DNA from: Ceratopteris richardii
Taxonomy: Eukaryota > Streptophyta > Polypodiopsida > Polypodiales > Pteridaceae
Assembly: GCA_020310875.1 (NCBI GenBank)
Contig: CM035408.1
Location: 140,923,407-140,987,406, forward strand
DNA length: 64,000 nt
Direction of reading: 5' to 3'
Shown here: positions 44,436 through 57,439 of the stretch, one piece after another
Position numbering within the stretch: position 1 is the stretch's first letter
Layout of the letters: the number at the start of each line of letters is the position of its first letter
Translations under genes and position numbers: made by a program
The notes under the pieces: model-generated
Databases searched by the model: none
What the model was told of the DNA's origin: nothing
Seen by the model: the letters and a program-made list of their open reading frames with translations, nothing else

Positions 44436-47400
44436 ACCTAACTTCAACACTCTCATGGGATAGTTATATACTCATTAAGAAAAGATTGTCAAGAATGGTG
44501 AAAACTCAAAAGGTAATCAATCCATTGCCCTATACATAGATAAGAGTAAGAGTAAAGATAGCAAAGGCAAAGCCAAAAGATATGATGATGAAGGTAGTAC
44601 CTCCCAAGAAAATTTTGCAAGAACATTTAGAGGTACAAGAGGAAGAGGCAGAGGAGATAGACAAGGCATGGAAAGATTTCAAAGCTCTTCTACATGTGTC
44701 ATATATGGCTTAACTAATCATACAACTAAGAATTGTTTCACAAACCCCAAAAATCAGAGAGGAAGATGCTTCAATAGAGGAGGATATGGAAGAGGAAGAA
44801 AAAATTGCTTCAATGGCTACAACAACAACTTCAAAAATACAAATCATCAAGGAGGATATAGAGGAAGGAGAGATTACAACCATTACATTGAAGAGTTGAC
44901 ACAAGAGGACTCACTTCTATTGATGAACATGACCATGAAGCAAGGTAAAGCAGATAAGCATGTATTATATATAGATTCTAGTTGTTCAAATCATGTAGTA
45001 GGGAATGTGGCTCTACTATCAAACTTGGAAGATCCAAGAAATAGACATGAAGTTCAAACAGGAGATGACACTAGAAATTCAATGGAAAAGATTGGAAATG
45101 TGAAAACTTAATATGGAAATATGAATCTACTTAGCAAGGTATCGTATAAACCTACTATAACAAAGAATCTCAAAAGTGTTCAGCAAATTGTAGAGAAAGG
45201 TTTGCAGGTAAGGTTCAGAAGGAATGGAGCATTTGGTAAGGATCATTAGCAAGGATCTATGAGAATTGCAAAGGGAGAAAAAACAAGTAGACTCTTTACA
45301 TTTGAACTCCAAGACACTAGAAATATAGCTATGTTCAAATATGGTTGATAAACCCTATGAGAATTAGAAATGTGGCATAAAAGATTGGCTCACATAGGTG
45401 AAAGAAGTCCGAATGAAATGTGCATGGACCAAAGTGTGCTTGGCCTACCCAATATATCCAAGCAACACATGTTATACAAGTGAAAAATCACATAGATAAC
45501 CATTTATGAAGTAAGGATACATCCATGGTGACTTATTAGAGTTAGTCCACACATATGTTTGGGGATCCAGCAAAGAACCATCAATTTTAGCATCCATACT
45601 ATGCATCTTTTATTGATAATTGTAGTAGATGGACCATCATATACTTTATAATGCATGAGGATGAATTATTCAATTGGATCAATAAGTATCTTGCTCTTGT
45701 TGAAAATAAAACAAGGAAAACATTAAAGAGGCTAAGGTCAGGTGGAGGGGGAGAATATTTCTCCCATGAAATTGATACCTATATCCAAGAGAGAGATCAC
45801 AACCAGGTACACTCCAAAACAGAATGGAGTGGCAAAGAGGAGGAATAGGACCATAGTTGAAGTTGCAAGGTCCATGCTCAATGAGGAAAAATTACCCAAT
45901 TATTTGTGGGCAAAAGTTGTATCTATCGCCACCTATCTTATTAATAGACTCCCACCAAAGGCATTGGATGGGATGACACCATATGAAGCATAGAATGGAA
46001 GAAGACCTATCCTTGATCATTGCAGGATATCTAGATGCATAGCCTATGCACATATTCCATCCCAAATGAGAGGTAAATTGGATCCTAAGGCAGAAAAATA
46101 CGTGTTTATTGGATATGACTTAAATAAAAAAAGGTACAAATTATATAATCTAAGTACTAAAGGTTTTATTGTTAGTAGAGATGTTGTATTTGATGAGAAA
46201 AAATCTTGGTTTGAAGATGATTGTAGGAAAGTCAAGCTATCTTATGACCTAGAGGAGGATTTCCCAACAATAGAGAAGGTAAATGATCACCTACATGAAG
46301 ATTCAAATGATTTTTATGATGATCAGAAGACACCAAGGAAGAATATCAAGGCTTGGAACAACAAAGGTAAAGAAAAGATGCACGAGTTGAGAGATATTGT
46401 AGGATCTTCTCAACAAACAATAAGGAGATCAAGTAGGGAAAAGAAGAAGCTAGAAAGGTATGGATTTGACACCTCTTTGGTCATTAAACACTCAATTTAT
46501 ATTCTTCAAAATATGAATTCAAAAGAACCATCAACCTTTGTAGAATCTAAGAAGAAATTAGAGTGGAGAGAAGCAATGGAAGTAGAGATAGAACTCTTCA
46601 AGAGAATCACACATGGGACTTGGTTCTCAAGAATCCATCCATGAAGATTATTAGATTTAGGTGGATCTATAAAGTGAAAAATAAATCAGATGGTTAAATA
46701 AATAGGTATAAAGTAAGCCTTATGGCAAAAGTGCTTGCTCAAACCCAAGGCATAGATTATGAGGAGACCTTCTCTCCTGTGGCAAAGATGCCTATAATCA
46801 GAGCACTCATGAGTATAACTGCCTCAAGAAATTAGAACATCTATCAAATGGATGTCAAAAATGCATTCTTGAATGGCTCGATTTCAGAAGAAGTTTGCAA
46901 GGCACAACCTCCTGGATTTGTAGATGAATCACATCACAAGTATGTATGTAAAATCAGGAAAGCTCTATATGGACTAAAGCAAGCGCGTAAATCTTGGAAC
47001 CATAGATTTCAATTGAGCAAACCTGATTCATCACTTTTCATTAAAAAGGGTAAATCTGAAGTAATATGCTTATGTGTTTATCTAAATCATATCTAGATAT
47101 GATTCTTAGAGATGATGATGCTGATGGAATCAGAAAAAAATAAATCCAAAATGAAGGAAGAATTCAAGATACGTTATCTTGGATTACTCACTTATTTTCA
47201 TGGCATGGAAGTAGTCTACAAAAATCAAGGAATGTTCCTTATCCAAAGGAAATATATTAAAGATATTCTTGCAAAGTTGAAAATGCAAGACACTAAGTTT
47301 GAAGGTGTGGCCATGGAGGTCAACCACAAGTTAAGTGCTCATGAAGGCCCGAACTTATTGAAGACATCACAAGCTACCAAAGTCTAGTTGGAATCTTGAA

Positions 47401-48042
47401 CTACACTACCCTAACTAGGGTGGATATTTGTTATGGATTAAGTGTGCTCAGCCAATTTATGCACACTCCTAGGAAACCTCACATGGATGCAGCCAAGAGG
47501 ATATTGAAATAATTGCAAGGAAAAATTAATGAAGGTCTATACTACCCCTACACATATGATTTGAATGTCAAGCTATTTAGTGATGTAGATTGGGCAATAT
47601 GATTAGATGAGAGAAGAAGCACATTAGGATACTTATCATTTGCAGGAACAAAGCTCATAGCTTGGTCTTCAAAGAAGAAATATATAATTGCTCAAGTCCT
47701 CAAGTGAAGCTGAATATAGAGGATTAGCAAATGCAACACAACATGCCATGTGGATCAAGACCGTATACACAAATCTAGTGTTGGATTTTGGCTCTCCATT
47801 TATATTTGAAGATAACATGAGCTCACATTCATTTAGCTGCTAACCCTATTTTTCATGCCATGACTAAGCATATTGAAGTCCATTATCATTTTGTTAGGGA
47901 AAAGATTGTAATCAAAGAGATACAACTCTCTTATGTATCCAATCATATGCAATATGCAGATATGATGGCCAAATCATTGGATCAAAGCCAACTAAACTGG
48001 TTTAAATCCATGGTTGGATTGCAGGAGATACCAAAGGACTAA
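44436..48042 (+). pseudogene. Copia-2 gag C-terminus and pol (after the insertion)
   Basis: It continues Copia-2: an R/G-rich gag tail, two damaged zinc knuckles (CVIYGLTNHTTKNC with Cys to Tyr; CFNRGGYGRGRKNC with Cys and His lost), and protease YIDSSCSNHVVGN. The pre-integrase block LEMWHKRLAHIG and integrase C-terminal parts (RYTPKQNGVAKRRNRT, with Lys for the catalytic Glu; RLPPKALDGMTPYEA; SRDVVFDEKKSW) follow. The RT is recognisable ([34 protein letters not shown]), but the YVDD box reads YLNHI, losing both catalytic Asp. RNase H (SSSEAEYRGLA, EDNMSS, KHIEVHYHFVREK) is broken by many stops. It is the most decayed full-length Copia here. Confidence 0.88.
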
Positions 48043-48063
48043 AGATACAAGCATCCTGGGCTT

Positions 48064-49132
48064 GACAGGGAGATGTTGGTACATTTGGCGAGCCTTGATG
48101 CTTGACCAAATAGCAAGGACTTTTCGCATATTCATCTTTAACCATTTGAAGAGTGCACATGAACACCCCTTGTAAAAGGACTTGATGCTTATCTCTTTAT
48201 ATAAAAGTAAAAGAAAGTGAATGAGGGAATCTCATGGCATTATGAGTCATGAATCAAAACTACCTAGTGGTTGGAATCAAATCAATCACCACCAAAAGAA
48301 TAGGAACAGTTTTCGGTGAGGGAATTTCAAAATTCAAATTTTAGCCATGAGTATAAATATAGGGTACTCTTAGTCACAAGATATAATAGAGAAGTAGTAG
48401 TCATTGAGCCTCAAGGTTGAGCTTGCACTTTACTCACGTATGTATGAGTATGTCCAATTCATCTCCCTTGTATCATACATTCATAATCATATACATTTTG
48501 AAGCATTAGTGCACGTTAATCTCTATCTATTGGTGTCTGTTGCTATCTCATCATTTTACTACGTTTGATCAATCATGTTCTCTGCATGTACTCAATCTTT
48601 TGAATCCATTTAACTTGGGTAAACAACATGATTATTCTAGCTGTTACATATCATTTTTATATCATTCCAATCATTAGAGCTTGAGATATTTTCTCTCCAA
48701 GCAACCTATGCTTGCATACTTTCATCCTCCTGAAAAGTCGAGATTACACCCCTAACTTCTTAATATCATTTCTCATCATATACTCACTGCAAATTAGAGA
48801 AATAACGTGGGATAGTTAGTTAAGGTCATCAATTAGATTAGATGTATCTAAAAGCTCTTGGGTTAGTTGCTATCAAAGAGTGAGAAGTGAGCATTTCTCT
48901 GAGAGGTTCAAGTCCAAAATATGCAAGTTTTCCAAAGTTCTTCAATCTTGAAAGTTATCTGTTTTGGCATAATTATTTGGAAATGCTACTTCAAGGTACA
49001 TAGTGGTTCTAGATGCATATTTAGGAAGATAAAGGTGTCTACTAAGGTACTCTAAAGTCACATTGGCATGTGTATAGTAGGACTATTGCAATATCACCTT
49101 ATCTTTGGAGTGTAACCAACCATCTCCTCACA
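48064..49132 (+). repeat. Copia-2 3' LTR
   Basis: It starts TGTTGGTACATTTGGC at 48074 after a weak purine tract, GACAGGGAGA. It aligns along its whole length with 20602-21657. The end is placed at CTCCTCACA (49132), with the following CTTCG a likely mutated target duplication. Confidence 0.88.
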
Positions 49133-49329
49133 CTTCGGCTATAATTAACTTTTATGTTTTCTCTCACAATAAAAAATAAGAAAATGAAAAAGATACATCC
49201 TCTGGTATCATGCTCTGTTCACACTTGTGAGAGGGGAGTGGAATCGCAATGCACCATGATTGACTACACACATGAGGAGGAAAGGCACTACTTCATACTA
49301 TAAATTAGTTGTGAATTCTATTTTAAGTG

Positions 49330-52300
49330 AAGATGGCTTCTTAGCATTCTGAAGCAACCCAACAAGAAGAGATTTATGAATTCCCTCTAAAAATTGCAAC
49401 AAAAGCAAGGGGACACTAGTTTAGAGAAGATCAACTAGCAAGCAATCATCTCTTCTCAATCACCATCAGAATCCTGGATAGGGATCATCAATAACTTGTA
49501 ATGTCGCAGGATTTCCATGTGTTGGATGAAATATTGTCAACAATTAATACATGGATGAAAGTTGGAATTGCAAGATACTTTACCATGCCAATCTATAAAC
49601 TTGACTTTGAAAAGTGTACTAAAGTTATGAACACTATGTATCCTGCATTGGACATGCTAACAGTGCCTAAAGCAAAGGTACTGAATTTACAAGGTGATTG
49701 GCAAACAATAAATTTCGCTCATGAATTGATCAAAGAAGCATTCGATAAGATCAAGGATGGCCTTATAGACCTAAATGAAGAATTCCATGAAGCAAATAAA
49801 TGAACATTCTTAGATATCAATAGGATCTACATAGAAGCAGGAGTACGACTTGTACATCAACACTTTTGTTTTCCAAACATGCATAGATACACTATAGCTA
49901 AAAATATAGTAGTGAAATTCCTATCACATGCAACAAAGCAGCTTGGAAACCAAGTAAATTTCACACCTCACGTCCAAGAATGAATTTTCAAAGCCAAGAA
50001 AGGAATGAGATAACAAAGATTTCCTTAGTGGTAGTGTTGCATTAACTGTCTTAATATATCATGCACTCAACATCTGAGAACACCTCAGAGAAATGCCTTC
50101 AATTGTTAAAATGAAAAAATACATGAGGTCAGCCATTTTCCCAATGAAACAAAAGAATTTGGTGATGATAGATGAAATAGGAACGATCTCTAAACTAGTG
50201 ATGAGAGGAGCAAAAAGATTGAGAGAAGAAACTAGAGTAGAGGTCACTCCATCTTCAAAACGAACCCACGTAATTTTGAAGAGAACTCTGGTGCATCCAA
50301 CCCCGATTACAGAAGTTGAATTACAAGAAGGGTTACTAAAAAAACATACCTATAGGAAAGGCTAGGTGAACCTCACTATCCAAGATCACCATTATTGCCA
50401 TACTAATGAAGTACAAAAAAATTAACCGGGTAAAAGACTGACTAAATTGCATAGATGCAAAGAATTGAGGTTACAAAGCTCAAGTTCTTCACCAAAATCT
50501 TACTAAGACAATGAAAAATCCACAATGATTGTGGATATTCAAACAAAAATGAATGACTATGGCAAATGGGATGATCTTAACCAAGTGGTCAACCAATAAG
50601 AGGTGGCAAGTAAAGAAAGAGAAACAAAGAAAGATATCATCAATGAAAAAGGACTAGAAGCTAGCCATCTAGAATAGGATGTTTATACTATTTAGATAAA
50701 TGAGACCACATAACTCCCATTCAAAGAGATTACTACAACATGTCCAAAAATAATGGTGCATCCTAAAGAAGAAGCACAAGATGAGTTCTTTGATGACATA
50801 GAAACCTTCGAACCCATAAGTGTAGTCATAGAGCCATCCCCTATGGATGTGATTTATGAAGGAAGTAGCTTTGAGAAAGGCATGAATAAAGAGGCTGAGC
50901 CACAAGTGCAACTTGAAATTTGGCAACCTTTTAATGAGACTTTGCATGTCACTAACAACAAATATGTGCTCACTGACAAAGAACCAATAATACCTTACAC
51001 ATGGCTAAATGTGGATGTAATGTAGTTGAAGCTAGTGGTAGAGAATATGATTCAAATGGCTATGGACACAACAGCAACAACAACAAGCAATCTCAAGAGG
51101 CTCTGACCAAGAAAGAAGAAGAGTGTTAAAGACGCTATGGAGGAAATAAACAAGCTAAAGGTAGAAAATGGAAGACGTCAAGATCAAGTAATAGAATTCA
51201 AACAAAAATATAATAGACGTGAAGCATAAAAGGCATGATTAGTAAATCAAAGCAAATTTCTTGAGACACAAATTAAGATATACATGCATGAAGCAAATTC
51301 ACTTAGGAATAGAAATAAGGAGTTGATGATATCAATCTTACTCAATCAATCTATAGTCATCAAAAACTACAAATGAAGATGTAGTTCAGTTATGAGCACA
51401 AATAAAAAAGTATGTTGATCACCTCACTGAAGAGCAGGTATTATGCAGGACACAAATGAATTAAGGAATAAATGGAAACAAGCCATGTCCAAATACACAA
51501 AACAATGCAAACAAGATAAAGATCAAATGGCTATAATGTATACTAACCTACTAAAAAAAGAGGAAGAGCTCAAGGTAGCCAAAGACAAGTTCAAGATCAA
51601 GACAAAATTACAAACCTAGAGCCCTAGTTAGCAAAGCAAGTGAACATGGGGACACCAGTAGTCGAAAGCTCTCAAGTGGCTATTGAGGGGATTGAGGTAC
51701 GCCCTCTTTCTCCCCCCAATTTCTCATTCACTATACATCTCGAGGTGGAAATAAAAATTGATGATCATCCAATGCCATACATTGCAGAAATAAGTCAAAG
51801 AGAGGGGGGGCCTATTGGTGTCCCAAATCATGCAATGTTTTGAAGATGTTGTGATGAAAGTGATGAAAGAAACCAAGATCAAAAGTAAAGAATTATATCA
51901 TATCATAAAAACATCCAATGTACCATATGGAATTCTAAAAGAAGAAACATGTCAATGCATCAAGAAAACAACCAAGAAGCATCCAAATCAACATTTAAGT
52001 TTCAAGGCAAATACATTCTTGTATACTCAACAAGAATTTGAAAAAGCGGATCTAGTCTAGAGATGAAAGTTTTTTGAGAAGAATCCTACTTTGTGGGTGC
52101 ATTACCAAGATGCGCCATACTTATTATAGGTAAATCCTTCTTTTTGTCCGATACCATGCTCAAGGCCATGGACACAATTTTGGGAAGAACAACCTACTAG
52201 TAGGTTAAATAATTAGCGGCTCAATTTTCCACTCTTACTAATTCCACCACACAACTGTATACCAACAGAAGAATATATGGTTTGGACTATCAAATTTTGG

Positions 52301-52430
52301 CTTTCGAGATATGCCTCTGTTCCATATATAGAGATAAAAATGACAAAGAAAGTGCTTAGCATGCTTCTCATGGTATTGAAAGTTTTCAAACATGTAGAAT
52401 ACTGATTTTTGAATTTTATCGCCATTCATT
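49330..52430 (+). pseudogene. Long decayed coding region, unrecognised
   Basis: A series of plus-strand open stretches looks like one or two old genes: 49501-49803 (MSQDFHVLDEILSTINTW, INFAHELIKEAFDKI) continuing with stops to ~49985, then 50093-50365, 50753-51025, 51640-51843 and 51815-52060. The predicted protein is hydrophilic, Lys/Glu-rich and probably coiled-coil in the middle (about 51050-51620), with no retroelement catalytic motif that I can see. It starts about 200 bp after the Copia-2 LTR and is unrelated to it. It could be a gag-like or structural gene of an unclassified element, or a host pseudogene. I do not recognise it. Confidence 0.4.
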
Positions 52431-53249
52431 AGGGGAAAAATGCTTTGGCATTTGACCTCTCTCTCACGCTAAGCTCACTCACACTAATGACCATCTACTC
52501 TTGAATAATGTTTTTGCCAAGCACATACATGTAGACATTCGAAGAAGCCTTCTTCATAGGGTTTCTTGAAGTGTATGAAAAAATCTTTAGAAATATGTCT
52601 ATAAATTTAATGCTAGATTAATCACATATGATTAAATTTTTTTCCTGACCATCAACAAGCACCAAATGACAAAATAAAATCAGCTCAATGGAAGAAGCTC
52701 ATGATTCATGAAGCCAATATGCTAAATCAAACTAAAAGAGTTGTATTCCTGACTTACTCATGATGCCCCCAAGATCCAATCAGGAATGATAGAGTTCAAG
52801 AGGAGGGACGTGTGGAGGGGGAACTGAACAAGAGAAGAAGAAAAAGGATTAGTTGTGCTTAATCTGGATTAAAGTTGTCAAATCCTTTAAGAAAATCCAT
52901 GTAAGTTCATCTAAAACGTATCTTATGCAAATTTTGAAGAGAGAGAAACTCGTGTGATAATCATGAAAAGTTTGCGTGATATCTTATGCCTTGAAGTTTG
53001 TGCTTATCAGGCATTGGTCAAAATTCAAATTTTCCTCTTATTCATGGACCTATATAATGTGTGCTGATGATGTGTTGCACATTTTTACTCTACTTTTCAT
53101 AGCAGGTGTGTTTCTCTCTTTCACGTCATTTTAGACACTTTTCGATCACTTTTCATAGCAGACCATGGAGAACCTTAACCCAAATACTCTTGCTGAGCTT
53201 TCAAACGACCAAAATCATTGTGATAAGTTCCATATCAACATTGAAGATT

Positions 53250-54906
53250 AATCATGAGTATGGAACGACAAGAAAAGTATTCAGAAGGGCTCTTCGTCCT
53301 CCTGAAGTGGATGGATTGCAATAGGAAGGCAAGAAACATATCAAAATATGGAGAGATGGATCTGTTTATCCAATTGATCCACAAACTAGAAGGTATCCCC
53401 CTTTTCATAATCTTCATGATCTAATTATATTTGTAGGAGATGGTGAGGATGGTTTACGAGGCTATTGTTTAAGGCTTTGGGAGATTTCAAGGAATTTTAT
53501 TCAAACTTGATGAAGTTGAGCTTAAAAAACATCAAAAGATGGAGAGAATAAGTATTGCACTGATGAACAAAGCTTTGGACTATAGCCTTAGGAAATTGGA
53601 TACTCCATCTCTGAAAGTACAATAAAAAATGGAGTTATGGTGGGTTGGCTGTGCTCAAGTTCCATCTGAGAATGTCATTCCACAGACAAACATTCCAAAT
53701 GTTATCCAAAGGCATCATGCACGAGAATTGTTGAATGTCAAAGACTACAGGAACTTTAATGGTTATTCTCACAGACAAACATTCCAAATGTTATCCAATG
53801 GCATCATGCACGAGAACTGTTGAATGTCAAAGACTACAGGCACTTTACAGTTGAGCGGCATTTGAGTGGAGACCTAAAGATGCTCAAATGCGTCTTTGGT
53901 ATAAGTGGAGGGGAAAATTCTAAGTACCCTTGCTTGTACTGCATGCAAAGTCGAGGCACAAGAGCATGGATTGCTAGAGCTGAGGAAGAGGAGGCTCCTT
54001 CCAGACAAAATGTTATTCTTCATAACTACTCATCTTCTGCCATGATTTGGGATCCCATACTTCCAATAGCATTGACGAATGTACACATATGTACACTACA
54101 TGCAGAGTTAAGGATCATTGACAAGTTGGTTCGTCTTCACTTGGATTATGCATATTCTATAAATTCTACAACTCTTGCAGATGAGTGCATAAAAAAATGT
54201 GAATGTCTACTTTTAGAAATGGGATTTCATGGTGGTGATGTTCATTGAAGAAAAGATCCAAAGCTTTCACAAAATACAGGTGATGTACTACATGATGTCT
54301 CAATGAGAGGTGCAAAAGCAAGGAGATTCTTCAGCAACCATGATGACAAGCAACTAAATGCCATGTGGAATTGTTGGAAAAAAATTTGTGAGATCAGGAC
54401 TAATGTGAAAAGCAAACCAAAAATAGCAAAAAAGAGAATGGAGGTGTGGGTCAAACTAGATAATTTTTTTAAGATCATGAGGCAACAGGAAACATCAAAT
54501 AGTTATGTGACAGATTTCATAAAAGACGACCACAAAGCTTATAGAAACCATTATAGAGGCATGGAGTGCCAAAGACATAACATACTACTTGGTGAGTTCC
54601 AAAGATAATTTATTGAATTTATTTTTTTAATTAAAATAAAGATGTGATGAAACTCTTTTGTTCTTCTAGCATATTCTTCTTGTGCATGGTGCATTCTTTG
54701 CAGAAAAAGAAACAGTTGCCATATGGAACACCCAAGGCATGGAAAATTCTCATTATCAAGCAAGGACAAGCTTCTTTAGGTGCACGAGGAAAGGAGGAGG
54801 AGTAACAAAGAGCAATGCCTTCATAGATCTTTTTTATTGGTTCTTTAGAAGACAATTGCAAAGGACCTCATGCCAAATATTATCAAAAGAATATGACTAT
54901 CACTAG
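53250..54906 (+). pseudogene. Transposase-like remnant, unclassified
   Basis: Broken plus-strand frames carry a protein with several conserved-looking blocks. These are IWRDGSVYPIDPQTRRYPPF (~53340), then LSGDLKMLKCVFGISGGENS followed by KYPCLYCMQSRGTRAWIARA (53853-53970, a C-x2-C motif), HICTLHAELRIIDKLVRLHL, and near the end AIWNTQGMENSHYQARTSFF. The arrangement (GDLK-x-L, C-x2-C, late QGME-x-H) reminds me of poorly characterised eukaryotic transposase-like proteins, but that is from memory and uncertain. Stops and frameshifts are at ~53320, ~53500, 54246 and ~54606. A GT...AG intron-like segment (54591-54670, with a pyrimidine-rich end) occurs but does not restore the frame. Confidence 0.45.
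53682..53848 (+). repeat. 89-bp tandem duplication
   Basis: The unit starting ACAGACAAACATTCC at 53682 is repeated at 53771 with a few substitutions. It lies inside the transposase-like remnant. 89 is not a multiple of three, so the duplication itself shifts the frame. Confidence 0.9.
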
Positions 54907-55226
54907 ACGAAATCATCATGTATCAATATCACAAAATGAAAAAGACTACATTTTAAACAAAGCTTTAATATTTGCAATGTATTTTATTTCTTTGAGAAAT
55001 AAAGATGGTATGTATGTAAATTTCATGATGTATTAAGCTTTGAAAAGAAACATGTCTATTACCATCTAATGACTTTGACCAGAGAACAGATCATGGATCA
55101 ATAACAATTAATATTAGGGCATGGATCAATTACACCAAAAAAATTTGCAATGCCTTATATCCCATTGGGCAATTTGTGTATAAGTACATTTGATGAGTAA
55201 TAGAGTTTGAAAAAATGAAGTCATTC

Positions 55227-57325
55227 CTAGAGTCTCTTTAATAAGCTTGGCTCTGGAAAATCACCTCTATATCTGAGGAACTCTTTTCTCCTGTATCCAA
55301 CAATGCTTTTTACATCTGACACCCCTATAGCCATTGCATAGCTTGAATAACAAAGAAAGTACCCTGCCCATGAAGCATTCAATCCTAGGGCATATCCAAA
55401 AATTCTGAATGCAGCTGCTCTTTCAAGCAGCAAAACTTTGAAAGCATTAAAGGGTATTGGAGTAAAACCCATGTATTTTGATAGAATCCTCAAGGAGAAC
55501 AATGCAAAGTCTAGATCCTCACTATAGTGCTTGTGAATAATACAAAAAGAGTCTAGGTTCAATTTTGGAAGATAGTGGATAATTGAATGAATATCCACCT
55601 TTGTTTTTCCTTTCTGTTCTATGGTTTTTCTTGTTCCCTTCCCCTTGCCAAGGTAGTTGTCTTCATCCAATATAGTTAACTGTGGTTAAAGTAGAAAAAC
55701 AAGGTCAGATGAAGTGCAAGAGACCCAACCGATGCAAGCGATTAGGGTCTTTAGAGAAATTCGGATGGTCCTAATCGCTTGCACCGGTCGTTATCAATAT
55801 CTTTTTGTCAATTATCTAGAAACATGTAATTTTTGCTGAAGAAGGTGAATTCTTACATATCCAGATGTCTATTAACAATGCTCCATGCAACTCCTAGACA
55901 CGACTGATACAAGCGATTAGGCCCATCGACAAAAATCCGATGGGCCTAATCGCTTGCATCGATCCGGTTCGATATCTCACTCTACATTCTCTAGGAACAT
56001 AAACTGTACGCAGAAAAAGGTGTTTTTCACATGATAAAATGTAACCTTTCATTGCACCGTGCAATTCCAAGACACGACCGATGCAAGCGATAAGGCCCAA
56101 TGGGAAATATCCGATGGGCCTTATCGCTTGCATCAGTTGTGTTCGATTTGTCACTCTATAAATGGAGACCTTAGACACGACCGATACAAGCGATTATGTC
56201 CAACAAAAAATATTGGATGGGCCTTATCACTTGCATTAGTCGCATCTCATTTCCTCACCCTAAAATTCATGAGAATAGATTAAACTACATACCTTGACCT
56301 CATCTTCCTCCTCACTGAGCTCTTTTGAGTCAATACATATTGTTCCTTTGTCCTGAACAACATCCAAGAATGAATAGCCGCGCCCAAACGAGTATATTCC
56401 AAGTTTCTTCTGATGCTGATCAAACTCTTCATCGACAAGTTTTGGCTTCTCTAAGATAGCTTTTTCAAAGCAACTTGAAAGATCTTGTGACGAATCTTTG
56501 AATTCTTCATTTGACAAATGCAAACGAAGATGCAAAAATTCTTCTTTTCTTTCTCCTTTCTCATTGATGAATCTCCTTGCTTTCTTCTGACTCAGCTATA
56601 GCTACAAGGCAGTAGTCCTCCCTAAGGTTGAAAAGTTCTTGAATGTAAAATAGAGGGATAAACTCCTTTCTAGAGATAAAGTAAAATGGTAGATTTGGGA
56701 GAAGTAGGGACTTCTCAGACACTTGAACTTCTTCAGCTGGCTCCCTTATTGCAGTCTCTGCTTTAAAAGTAGCCACATCAAAATCTTTGACCTGCTCTTC
56801 TTCTGCTTGGAGATTGATATCCTCAACAATATCCATGATACCTTTCATACGTTTTGAGCTTCCTTCAAGTGTCAGCTGTAAGAAAGGCTCCTCTACAACA
56901 TGAACACTTTCCTCCTTTTCAATTAAGATGTGATCAAGCCATATCAAGAAAGCAATGTTTAAGAAGAGCAAGCATCAATCCTTTTCATGCTCTGGGCATA
57001 AATCTAGATTCCCTAGCAAAGGGGATATCCTTTTGCGTTTTCTTGTGATTTTTGACCTATCTATTGGATTCTTCCCATAGATGTGAGGATGGACATAGGT
57101 TTTCTTAGATAAAGAAAGCTCCTTTCCATTGATCAACCCCAAGAAGCTCTCCCACTCATCCCTAAGAAAGCATTTTGATTTCTCTAAGAGTTTTTCAAAA
57201 TCAATCTTGGGGTTGAATATTGTCATTGCATCCGGAAAGTAATCTACAGTTAAACCCTCTTGAACCATGAAATCAAGTAGTTTCTCTGATGAAGAGACAT
57301 TAAGGATCTCATTCATTCCCTCCAT
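55227..57325 (-). pseudogene. Unrecognised two-exon gene, probably decayed
   Basis: ATG at 57325 on the minus strand (MEGMNEILNVSSSEKLLDFM). Exon 1 runs to a donor AAG^GTATGT at 56298/56299. Exon 2 starts after a pyrimidine-rich acceptor, TTTAACCACAG (55680), and continues in frame with LTILDEDNYLGKGKG to a TAA at 55227. Exon 1 has one in-frame TGA (56975-56977) and a one-base shift near 56560, so this copy is either a recent pseudogene or has unrecognised introns. The product (~490 residues) is acidic in the middle, with a basic patch (KITRKRKRIS). Its C-terminal exon is more hydrophobic and cysteine/tyrosine-rich (YALGLNASWAGYFLCYSSYA). I know no family for it. It diverges from the histone-like gene at 58585. 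Confidence 0.55.
55726..56243. repeat. Hairpin repeats H1-H4 in the intron of the minus-strand gene
   Basis: Four imperfect inverted repeats. H1: arms 55728-55746 and 55770-55788, 18 of 19 paired. H2: 55906-55928 and 55938-55960, 22 of 23 paired. H3: 56080-56099 and 56115-56134, perfect over 20. H4: 56179-56242, degraded. The arms share the core GATGCAAGCGAT(T/A)AGG and its complement. Spacing is about 178, 174 and 100 bp. All four lie inside the predicted intron 55680-56298. Confidence 0.9.
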
Positions 57326-57363
57326 CTAAGGTGCAACTTCTCTAGTATGTCCTAGTGGAGAAC

Positions 57364-57430
57364 ACGACCGATGCAAGCAACTCAAGCTAGTCAACGTGGG
57401 TCAAACGGGTATAATCGCTTGTATCGGTCA
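57364..57430. repeat. Hairpin repeat H5 upstream of the minus-strand gene
   Basis: Arms GACCGATGCAAGC (57366-57378) and GCTTGTATCGGTC (57417-57429) pair with one mismatch. The copy is degraded beyond 13 bp. It sits about 40 bp upstream of the ATG at 57325, probably in the 5' leader. Confidence 0.8.
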
Positions 57431-57439
57431 TATCGGGAA

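Larger units (their letters stand above)
20602..49132 (+). mobile_element. Copia-2: outermost host element of a three-level nest
   Basis: Two diverged ~1.06-kb LTRs (20602-21657 and 48074-49132) bracket a plus-strand Copia gag-pol that is interrupted inside gag by the 22.2-kb insertion 22235-44430. Without the insertion Copia-2 would be about 6.3 kb, normal for the family. Flanking CTTTG (20597-20601) and CTTCG (49133-49137) are a plausible 5-bp target duplication with one mutation. Coding remnants on both sides continue the same gag frame at the CAAGT target duplication, which ties the two halves together. It is clearly the oldest component. Confidence 0.9.

Noticed and set aside
52428..52450. 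CATTAGGGGAAAAATG, resembling the terminus of the TIR element at 25239
   Set aside because: Only ~16 bp match and I found no complementary partner end downstream, so an insertion is not supported.
54591..54670. GT...AG intron candidate in the transposase-like remnant
   Set aside because: Splice-site consensus and pyrimidine tract look reasonable, but joining at these sites does not put the downstream conserved block in frame, so I did not annotate it as an intron.
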